Shown here one piece after another: positions 55,601-64,000 of a stretch of 64,000 bases of DNA; the first letter of the stretch is position 1; the number at the start of each line of letters is the position of its first letter. The stretch spans positions 780,001 through 844,000 of the forward strand of contig LR746269.1 in the NCBI GenBank assembly GCA_902729315.2. The letters are read 5' to 3'. The stretch is from Spirodela intermedia. Its lineage: Eukaryota > Streptophyta > Magnoliopsida > Alismatales > Araceae. A model generated the notes under the pieces. The model was not told where the DNA came from and ran no database searches. It saw only the letters and a list, made by a program, of their open reading frames with translations. The translations under genes and the position numbers were made by a program.

Positions 55601-58600
55601 TAATATTATATAAAATTAAACATATTTTCCTTATAAGCTTAGAGTGTTACAGCTCCCTAATGTAATTCTATGCTCTCATTTTACATTTCCTCTTCTTCAT
55701 CAACAACCGAAAACAAAGCATCAAAGAGTCCTAGTAATATTCACTCTAATACAAGTTCAAAGCATTTCTTTTTTCTTATTAGTCCAATATTTTGTACCTT
55801 GAACACTTGAATGACTTTGTTCTTTCAACTTTTTTTAAAAAAACTTTCTACATGTAACTAATTTGACTCTAACCTATGGAATCCTTCTCAAATATTCTTT
55901 TCTTAAAATTTTCTATTTATGTAACTTTGAAACCATAAAATGGTGAAAATTTGGGTTTTAGAGATAACCCTTCTTTGATACTTGATAAATTATACACATA
56001 CAAAGTGACCATTTTATATCATTATAGACAGTTATTGGAAACCAAGGTATTGTCCTCTTTGGGCCCAACATACTTTACCTTTCATTCCTTGTAAGGAGTC
56101 TCATATTAAGACCAAGGAAACACAACTAAAGAACTTGTACCATCAAGAAATTCTTGTTTGATATGAAGTTGGAGGTCCAAGGAAGGGATAAAAATGGTCA
56201 GAGCCTAATTGTGTAGTATAGTGTAGAATTATAGAGTTTGATAGATTCAAAATTTCATAAATATAATGCATGACCTTATTATCATTACACTATAAGGACA
56301 CCTTCAAAAGATAGGTAAATCAACTTGTTAGATTCTACGTGACAGCACATAGTATTAAGAGGGACAAGGGGAGATTAGTTTTGCTTGAATTCCTTTATAC
56401 TTATATAATCATGATGTTAGGACAACTTCAAGAAATAAGATTAGTTTAAAATTTGTCACGCAAGTGACTTGAAAAATGTGAAAATGTGGATACAAACATC
56501 TAAAGGCCCAAAATGACCTCAACCCCAATATCTATTGGGCTAGTCCCAACACTAAGGATATTGTGTCACAAACTAGTGATTTGTAGTGTTTAACTTTGCC
56601 CCTTTTTAATTCTTGACTTTTTAGCAAATTTGAGTTTAAAGGGCATTTAGATCATTTTTCAACCACAATTAAAGGCTTTAACACTCTAGATGATCAGTAA
56701 TAATATCTTCATTCTCTTTGAGATATTTTTTATTTACATGAAGATTAAAGCGATCATTATGGCTTTAAAGATTGTGAAAAAAAATTCAATTGTTGTATTT
56801 TTCATGAATTGAAGTAATTTGTCTTATGAACTGAAAACCTGAATATTTGTTCATCTAAAACTTATGCTACATCAAATATAAATGGAAAACACATTTAACA
56901 CCTATAATTTATAGTTGTTCAGTCTACTTGACATATTCTACTCCCCAAATGGTCATATATTACGCAGGCACTTAACGAACTCTTCGCCAACAATCACTTG
57001 TGTGCCGGATGCCTAACCAACCTAACCTCTCTTTAGTGCTAGGAAAGCATGCAGAAGTACAAAGAGAGATGTTTGGATCAATGTAGATTTTATTCTAGTT
57101 CTAGAATACAAGGGGGAAAAAGGATAAGGAGAATCTTCTCACTACCTCTGCCCCAACTAGGCAAAGGCTCTCCCTATTTAGGGGAGAGGATGGAGAACCT
57201 CCTTCCATAATTTGGATGGAGCATGTCCCCTAGTTGGACTTGCCTTCCTTAGTCAAGACTTGGTCACATCTTCCCTTTCTTGGATGGTTCCCTATTTTGT
57301 TCAAGAATAGTTCAAACAAGTCCCAAAGGTGCCCGCATGTTCCTAACTGACAATTACACTCTGGTTGTCACACACATCTAGATCGTGATGATAATCCTAT
57401 GACTATTATGCCCATGTCATGCGCCCACATCTTGGTCATGTGCACGCATGTTGCACTTCTGCTCCCCACTTGCTGCACCTGTCATACTCTCATACCATGC
57501 ATCCCCACATTGTACTGCCGGATGCGCACCTACCACATGCACCCGCTTTGCACCACTCCTATGCCAATACTATGCTGCGCCATGCCAATCATTAGCAAGA
57601 CCTTGCACCCACAGATGTAGTGTCTCCACGGCATCTGTGGTTCTCCAATGATCATTTAATGTTCTAAAGTTGGTCTTTTAATAGAAAAGACGTCCTATGT
57701 TCATTCAATGGTCTAAAGTTGGTCTTTCATAGAGGTAACATGTCCAATAGTAACTTCCATTTTCATCGAGGCGACAGTAATACATACATTGACAACAAAA
57801 TTCTTGATAAACTATATATATCATTTTAGCACATATATGCAATCATCTTGGGCATTTTCAAGGGTCAAAAGAATACTTAATTTCGTTTATAATGTAAAAT
57901 AAGTATTACCCAACTAGGTAGAATTATTTGTTAATTTAAAGACATATTTATCATTTATGGCATCATTAATGTTTTGTTTAAATAATTAAAAAGGCAAGAG
58001 GACGAAATAAGACAAACTATTGCCTCAATAAAACCTAAAGGAGTGAAGAAGGCATATAGATCTTATCCAAGGATGACTCATGCTTCTATTTGTTAAATAG
58101 ATAAACTTACACAGGTGTTGGAATTTAGCACAAGGACTTTATGCAAAGAAGATAAAACTGATTCTCCTCCTTTTATAAAAATTGATAAAGAAATGAGGGT
58201 AAATGATTCAAATAGTTTTTCTCAAATTTTGGTGAAATTGTGTTGATGAGTTATTATACTAGAAGGAAAATTTAGAATAGGAAATTCCGAATTAGAGTGC
58301 AAGCTCCACATTGGCCATTGAAAGGATATATGATCAAGCTTGAGATGATATTATATTAAAATTATTTGATTAATTCAGTTTTAAAAGGTCTTACCACATT
58401 TATTATTATTCCTTACCATCCATTTTAACTATCAATAAGTATTATCTATTTCCCCTTATACTTTTGAAGTAGGAACTCTCCAATTGAATCATGTGTTCTT
58501 CCAATTAATATTAGTTTTTGAATTATTATATGTTATACTACATAATTTCGTAACTTCTACGAAATCACAATACTATGTTTCAACTTTGGAGATAACGTCA

Positions 58601-58697
58601 TACACCAGCCTGATATCTATATGAATAAGAAGGCAGATAATCTTCAATGACATAGAGATGCAAATGGATAAATAATGTGAATATTAAATAAATAGAT
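52691..58697. other. AT-rich region between the GH71 copies
   Basis: No gene recognised over 6 kb. 52.9-54.4 kb contains recurring degenerate words (GTTGACTCA..TTGTATGA, AAAATGGTCATTT, GAAAATGAGT) suggesting an old repeat array. 55690-55770 repeats a block from 50.5 kb. 57.4-57.65 kb is a C-rich CCCA/GCAC-biased patch with spurious frames. The rest is plain AT-rich DNA. Confidence 0.5.
55690..55770. repeat. dispersed repeat shared with 50440-50540
   Basis: Shares AGCATCAAAGAGTCCTAGTA and TAATACAAGTTCAAAGCATT with the segment just before GH71 copy 1. Same orientation. Confidence 0.85.

Positions 58698-58737
<40 letters not shown>
58698..58737. repeat. (GA)n microsatellite downstream of GH71 copy 2
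   Basis: 40-bp GA tract followed by the same TTACACCATAAAAAGATTTC word as at copy 1. Confidence 0.95.
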
Positions 58738-58739
<2 letters not shown>

Positions 58740-59009
58740 ACACCATAAAAAGATTTCTTATTTTTCTAAAGGTGATTGAGATCGTCAACGTGTGGATGAT
58801 CTAGGGTGGAGGGTTACCCCCTTGAACCAGTGATAACTTTTGCAAGTAATCGGACACTAATCATTTCTCTCATAAGGATAAGAAAATCCTGAAAGTAAGT
58901 AAGAGAGAAGAAAGAGAGAGAGAGGGAGAGAGAAGGGGTTTTATTGATGCATAAATATTTATTCTGACATTATTGTACACTACATAGAACGTTGCTGAAA
59001 AGTCCGAAC

Positions 59010-60284
59010 TTATATAGTTCCGACGTAGACATTGAAATTGTAGACGTTTGATGGGCAGTTAATGGTGAAGGAGCGAGTCGACGTTCCGGAGAGGACAGTC
59101 AGCCCGTTCCGTTTGAGACTGAACGATTGTTGGCCTGCTCGAATGGCTACCTTAGTCATGACGGCGCCGGCGGCAACGTTGAAGGTCGACGACTGCCCCC
59201 CCGAAGTTACGACCAGCTGGGCCGGCGAGGTCAACAGCGTGACGACGAACAGCGTGTCCGAAACATATTGGTACCCCTCCGGCCGACCGGTCGCGTCGTT
59301 GCACTGGGCGTTGACCGATTGGATTCTGTACCAGTATACTATGTTGTCTTTGGAGATCACCGGAGAGGAAGACCCCGCCTTGTAGGCCTTGACGAAGGCA
59401 TTCTGAATCAAGCGGAAGCCGTCGTGGGGCATCCCGGCCGTCCAGGCAGAAGCTCCTGCAGGGTACAAGTTGGAATCTGTCCTGAGCGGGGCAATGTATG
59501 TGCTCTCCGAGTAGTCGTTCCAGGTCAGCTGGTAGACAGCGGCGGGGGAGGTGACCAAGATGTTCTGCCAGCGCCGGAGGTACAGATCTTCCGTCGGGAA
59601 CAGCCAGTTCTTGTTGTACGAGCTGGGAGGGTAGTGGGTGAAGAACCAGGGGGACACGGGGGCGAAGTAGAGCTTGCTCCCTATCGTCGCCTTCCAGTAG
59701 GAGTCCTGGTTGACAAGGTTAGGATAGGGATCGGCGACTCCCTTGTTGTTGACCGTCCCCCAAGCATTCCAAGGATATCCTCCCTCCACCAGAGAATTGG
59801 AGGCCACGAAGGTGGGGTCGGCCCAGTTGGGAGCGAGGAAGATGTTGGTCATCGACTTGACGCTCGACCAGTCCTGGTTATCTCCGATGAAGGTGGTGAC
59901 CAGAGGTCTACCCTCCACCTTGAACTGGGCGGGGGAGGATGCGTAGGTGTTTATGATCTGAACGATGAGATTGGAGTCCGACGGAAGCGAGTAGTAGGCG
60001 AAGTCGAAGGAGATGAACATCTTGAAGTTGCCCGCGGCGGCAGCAGCGGCGTAGGCATAGCCCAGCTGGGTGTTAGTGTAGCTGTCCTTCCCGATGTTCA
60101 GGGCGAAGGCATCGATGCCTGAAGCCTTTGCGTCAGCGATCTCCTTGGCCCATTTCGACTGCGTGTAGCTGCTAAGGATGCCGACTACGACATGGGCGAA
60201 AACTGACTTGGGCATCGTAGCACTACGAGCACCGAGGAGAAGCGAAGAGGATACCAGCAGGCCCAGGAGCGTAGCTGGCTTCAT
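59010..60284 (-). CDS. GH71 alpha-1,3-glucanase (mutanase-like), copy 2
   Basis: Second intact, intronless 424-aa GH71 gene, about 95% identical in protein to copy 1. It keeps the signal peptide (MKPATLLGLLVSSSLLLGARS), every catalytic-domain block including WNDYSES and TTFIGDN, and the C-terminal beta domain. Changes cluster at the two ends: in the signal and first ~25 mature residues (GYTQSNWAT becomes SYTQSKWAK), and in the last 100 residues (VITGDN to VISKDN, SQVAIGAG to TKVAIRAG, ARDFTTD to TRSFTIN). Residues about 50-310 are almost unchanged, with one T-to-K change after AQF. Several changes add lysine or arginine, so this form is more basic. The start at 60284 opens the signal peptide; the longer frame from 60365 is probably 5' UTR. 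Prolidase lies upstream on the same strand, with its stop about 1.1 kb away. Confidence 0.93.
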   Translation of the reverse strand: MKPATLLGLLVSSSLLLGARSATMPKSVFAHVVVGILSSYTQSKWAKEIADAKASGIDAFALNIGKDSYTNTQLGYAYAAAAAAGNFKMFISFDFAYYSLPSDSNLIVQIINTYASSPAQFKVEGRPLVTTFIGDNQDWSSVKSMTNIFLAPNWADPTFVASNSLVEGGYPWNAWGTVNNKGVADPYPNLVNQDSYWKATIGSKLYFAPVSPWFFTHYPPSSYNKNWLFPTEDLYLRRWQNILVTSPAAVYQLTWNDYSESTYIAPLRTDSNLYPAGASAWTAGMPHDGFRLIQNAFVKAYKAGSSSPVISKDNIVYWYRIQSVNAQCNDATGRPEGYQYVSDTLFVVTLLTSPAQLVVTSGGQSSTFNVAAGAVMTKVAIRAGQQSFSLKRNGLTVLSGTSTRSFTINCPSNVYNFNVYVGTI

Positions 60285-60465
60285 GGTTCGGAGGGCACCC
60301 AGCTGAACGTCTGTTTCTTTCTTTGTTTTCGCCGTAAGAAGAGATTCAAGGAGAGCTGAGGCCAACCAGAATTAAGAAAGGGAATGAAGAGGGAGAAGCT
60401 TCTGTTTCTTCTCAGGGGGGGACCGTTTCTGCTGTTCGCTGCAGTCTGCGGATGTCGGAGGCGGC

Positions 60466-60472
60466 TTATATA
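60466..60472 (-). promoter_or_regulatory. TATA box of GH71 copy 2
   Basis: TATATAA in the same context and at the same distance from the ATG as in copy 1. Confidence 0.7.
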
Positions 60473-61426
60473 GAAGAATTAAGGGTCGGAAGTCCTGGTT
60501 CCTCTCTCTCACTCTCTCTCTTTCTCTCGCTTCCTCGCTCTCGCTCTCGCTCTATCTACCTATCTAGTTGCGTATGTGTAAAAGCGGTTGCTTGCTGGGA
60601 CTGCCCTCATTAATGGGTTATCGTTCTATGGCGTTGTCAGCATTAGACAGCGTCGCGGAGGTTCTCCTTCTCCGTCGGACTGGATAACACCCCCACCATC
60701 TTAGTCTGGAGAATGAGTATGATGTGCCGCCGGGTATGTCGGCATGACGGGTCGCTGAGAGGAAGGACCTGTGGTTCGCGGTCTATGAGCGTTGACTTCT
60801 TCACTCCAGAGTTTGGGTATGAGAGATAGACACGGATTCGAATAACATGCTTCTGGGTCGTACTCTTGGAAATAGCGACTTCCCAGTCCAACTCCACGAG
60901 AGGGGCGGCCGCCGCCGTAGAACACCCAATCCACGCAGTCAAAGGGCTGATATCCGAGAAACGTGGTTAGAGAAAGAGCAGATCAGGAGACGTCTACCCG
61001 GAGGCTAGAGCCCTTTGATGAGGCGGCAAGCATGGTGACGACCGACGGACTCCCCGTTACACAGGCCAGATGGCGGAGAAAACTTGCGGTCTACACTCTT
61101 AATGGCATTGATCAGCTGAACAGTATGTCTAGTTCCAGGAATTGCGGTAAGATAACCCACGGATTTGTTGGTCAAACAGAGGAATTGCCATTTGGAATGT
61201 TTGACTTTTTGCTTTAAATTGTTCTAAGAGATCGAGACCGATTTGTCTCTTGGAATCTGGGTTGGAAGACTGGAAGATTTTGATCCCACCTTTTGGCAAG
61301 AGTGATGCCTTGAAGAGAAATAACATTTCATAAATCCAGCTCCACGAAGGTCAACATGGCGGCAGAAGGGAGATGGGCCTCTCATCCGGCAACAGTTGAC
61401 CAGCTGTGCCTTCAACAGTGGGCACG
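60473..61426. other. GH71 copy 2 upstream region / prolidase 3' flank
   Basis: Holds the ~350-bp segment unique to this copy (with TC-rich runs at 60500-60555), the shared distal block (about 60860-61060) and then prolidase 3' flank. Short frames here are not supported. Confidence 0.5.
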
Positions 61427-62850
61427 TCAACGGTAGCCGCCGTTCTGACTGAGGGTTGCAGGGGGGGGCGGCGGCCACGGTGCTCCAGCCATCACCGCCT
61501 CGATTTCCCAGGTCTTCCGAGGGCAGTTGGTGAGATTCCTGCAGCCCTCCGCCGTGACGAGCTGGGAAGCATAAAAAGAGGCCACACCGACCTTGAGATA
61601 TATGAATAATAATATGTTCTATGTAGTATAAGTTCAGCAGTTAATAAAACCACTGCATCATATTAGCCTGGTTTCATGAACCAAGCCCAGAAGAGAAAAA
61701 AGAACAATCTGGCCCGAGATTCATCGGGCCGGGCCCGGATTATATTTCTCGGGCTTTTACCTAGGGGTTGACCCAGAGCCTAGTTTTTGGGGATTTTCTC
61801 CACAACACCCCTACTCAAAAGCTTCATTTTCTGATGGTTAGAACATACGAGTGCAATTTTCCAAGTCAGGCAGACGATGAACTAGCTGACTTAGGAGAAG
61901 TTACAGCGTCATACCACATTGCTTTCAATCCTGACGCCGCCAAAGCCCCTGAATCTGCTGATCTCTCTGCAATTAAAGTGCTTCGATTTGTCTGGATCTT
62001 CCATCGCCGGAACAAGCAGAGCGTCGATGAAATAGCAGCCGGGCTCCACCGTGATCACCTTCAAAAAAGCCATTACTCCCACTGTTCATAATTTCAGGGT
62101 GGCATTCGGTCTTGAGAGACCTGGATCACTATACACTATGCAGAAGCATCAATTAGAAGGAAATGAGCATGTAAATAAGGCAGTGTAAGAACAAGGCAAT
62201 ATATAATGATGTTATTACCCGAAATATATTATGATCAATGTGCAATGATGCATCATGCATTATGTTAATACTTATCTTATTAATAAGATTCTGGGCATTT
62301 TGGTTTACCAAAAACGTTTGGATCCAGACAAAATAAGATGATATAGATTGAGAAGTCTCAGGTGAAAATGTGACCAGAAAAAAGCATGATTGTAGACTTT
62401 TTCACGGATTTTCAAGCATTAGAAGATCAGTACAAACCAAGCCCTCTTGCAGTGTCCTCGTTGTCCTCAAGGACTTTAGTCCCGGCTCTTTGGGGCGCTC
62501 CAATCCCTAGATTAGGACATTATTAATCGCTATTCGAAAGAACAATTTTGAAACACAGAATTTTTTGGGAGCCAGATTCAGGGAAATAAGGTTGTGGGGA
62601 CCTTTGGGTAGCCCCCAGGATCATGTGTGTCGATTCCAATGAGGTGGCCAAGACCATGTGGCATGAACACAGCACCCAGTCTTCCAACCATCATGTCATC
62701 AACATCACTGAACCAAATCCAAGTGCAAATAAAATTTCCATCAAAGTTGAATTTCAGAAACTGTTGCAGCGATGGAATCATTTAACACAAACCTACCCCT
62801 GAATAAGCCCACCTTCCTTCAGTGACTCAAGAATGGTTCTCTCTGCTAAT
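61427..62850 (-). CDS. Xaa-Pro dipeptidase (prolidase), C-terminal exons
   Basis: Metallopeptidase family M24; cleaves X-Pro dipeptides in the cytosol. Five exons are visible on the minus strand, 5' to 3': 62850-62797, 62707-62602, 62506-62438, 62058-61915, 61561-61427, all in phase and ending in TGA. Landmarks: [107 protein letters not shown]. The metal-binding His of GLGH and the Glu residues of TVEPG and RIES are present. The last exon ends in a short Pro-rich tail that depends on a run of eight C. Exon 4 would run into an in-frame stop if its donor were not used. The first exon here starts mid-codon, so upstream exons lie beyond the right edge, past an intron of over 1.1 kb that holds a copia relic. 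Confidence 0.93.
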
Positions 62851-64000
62851 CTGCAACATTGGTTGAGAGTACCAACCCCAATGAGTTTCTATCAAGGAAA
62901 CTAACAGCAGGAAGATTGTAGCAAAAATAAAAAACGGTGCACATTTCACCCACCTCCCAAAGTAAATGTTATTGATGCTTTCACTACACTAGAGATGTCA
63001 TCACTCATTCAATAGATCACATAGAAGAAGAAAAATTATGGCCCATTGTGGACGGCATGTGTTTAGTATATTTTCGAGTTATGTGACTATGTATAGAAAG
63101 TTCCAAGACCCCACTAGGTTACAATTAGATCCAATGGTCAGAATACATTTAAGAGATTCTGACTAGGAGAGGGATGTTTACATCACCTGGTAGATGGAAA
63201 AAAAACACGTGAGAACTGTAAATGAAGAGAGGAGGATGCACTAATGAAGACTTGGACCTGGGGAACTATGATTTCCGAAATTAGTCATAATTTTTTCTTC
63301 TTAGCTACAGTCAAGAATTTGTGGGAAATTTTCCATGCGAAATTATCACGGAAAAATGATGAGGCTTATATATATGAATTAGAGACAAAATTCATGTCTA
63401 TAATTCAAGGTAATAAATTCACGATTGAATATGCTGGCGAATTGAAAAGTTTATCGCAAGAGCTTGACTATTATCTCAGTCTTGACACAGAAAAACATGA
63501 GTAGATTACTGTCTTACAAAACTTTATAGAACAAAGAAGAGTCTTTAAATTTCTTGCAAGACTTAATTTTATTTTTGATCATGTTAGACAACAAATTTTG
63601 GGCTGTGAGAGGAAATATAATATGGATGAAGCTCTTTCAATTATTTGAATGAGGAGAGCCATCATAAATTAATGTTATCAGTCTTGAGATAGATAACACT
63701 GCATTTATGACTAAATAAGGAGAAAATATGAAGAAAACTACAGATCCAAATCAACAGCCTCAACCTGGTCAAGAAAAAAAAATCAAAAGTCTGATTTTCA
63801 AGATAATCTCTGGTGCACATTCTGTAGAAAATCCCATCACACTAGAGATAGGTGTATTAAACTTCATGGTAGACCACAATTTTAGTACTGAAAAACATGA
63901 AAGTCATGCACATGTGACCGTGGAACTACCTACTAATTAGACTCCCGGTTTGGCATTAGAACAGTCAAAATCTTAACATCTCTCTTCTCTACAAATGGAT
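62851..64000 (-). other. prolidase intron (continues off window)
   Basis: No prolidase exon recognised. The segment from about 63244 carries a Ty1/copia gag on the opposite strand. Confidence 0.6.
63244..63890 (+). mobile_element. Ty1/copia gag relic inside the prolidase intron
   Basis: The first open part (63244-63504) reads like copia gag (MISEISHNFFFLATVKNLWE, YELETKFMSIIQGNKF, LKSLSQELDYY). After an in-frame stop it continues (FKFLARLNFIFDHVRQQILG, to 63648). In another frame a CCHC zinc knuckle follows at about 63811-63879 (WCTFCRKSHHTRDRC, then IKLHGRP). At least one stop and one frameshift show decay. Pol would lie beyond the window edge. Its orientation is opposite to the host gene. 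Confidence 0.88.

Larger units (their letters stand above)
58698..61060. repeat. segmental duplication unit 2 (GH71 copy 2 and flanks)
   Basis: Partner of 50664-52690. It carries about 350 extra bases (about 60488-60850) between the TATA-proximal segment and the shared distal block, so one copy has gained or lost sequence since duplication. The distal block ends in the 3' flank of the prolidase gene. Confidence 0.88.

Noticed and set aside
57399-57651. Cys/His-rich frames (73 and 67 aa) resembling a small zinc protein
   Set aside because: Two overlapping frames of a C-rich, CAC/GCAC-biased patch with irregular Cys spacing; no recognisable finger.
50982-60284. GH71 genes as fungal contamination or a collapsed/duplicated assembly artefact
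   Set aside because: Plant genes (NDL, prolidase) lie on the same contiguous sequence. The two copies differ at many coding and flanking positions and have different flanks, so they are not one read set placed twice.

Overview
The window is nuclear DNA of a flowering plant. Split genes with GT-AG introns encode plant-type deoxyhypusine synthase, a Dof zinc-finger factor, cytosolic PheRS beta, a mitochondrial CoA carrier, an NDR/NDL protein and prolidase. The compositional contrast between genes (GC-rich Dof, second DHS, single-exon genes; AT-rich PheRS and first DHS) would suit a monocot or early-diverging angiosperm, but that is inference.

Layout. 1-6.7 kb: two tandem deoxyhypusine synthase genes on the + strand; the first enters from outside the window, and only 91 bp separate its stop from the next ATG. 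7.5-8.0 kb: a small intronless Dof gene. 10.6-22.5 kb: the complete 19-exon PheRS beta gene (601 aa). 23.8-26.9 kb (-): a seven-exon mitochondrial CoA carrier, divergent from a single-exon At4g22030-like gene at 27.9-29.1 kb (+). A broken inverted copy of the 3' end of that gene lies at 30.4-30.7 kb. 32.0-35.1 kb (-): an eleven-exon NDL gene (344 aa). 38.6-39.4 kb (+): an acidic protein with two DLAxRFxxLK repeats. 39.4-58.7 kb is mostly AT-rich, gene-poor DNA with retrotransposon relics, including a decayed Ty1/copia element at 45.8-49.7 kb. Two near-identical intronless genes lie on the - strand at 51.0-52.3 and 59.0-60.3 kb. 61.4-62.9 kb (-): the last five exons of prolidase; the intron upstream of them holds a copia gag relic and runs to the window edge.

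The most interesting content is the pair of intact, secreted, fungal-type GH71 alpha-1,3-glucanase (mutanase) genes embedded in plant DNA, plus a relic of the 3' end of a third copy at 36.2 kb. This looks like a small, recently expanded plant family of an enzyme known mainly from fungi, and it could act on alpha-1,3-glucan in fungal walls. Horizontal transfer from a fungus is a reasonable hypothesis that the sequence alone cannot prove.

The other genes are ordinary housekeeping or regulatory genes with no shared pathway. The recurring theme is local duplication (DHS tandem pair, GH71 pair plus relic, inverted At4g22030-like fragment, several short tandem repeats) together with an unusual density of GA/TC dinucleotide tracts.
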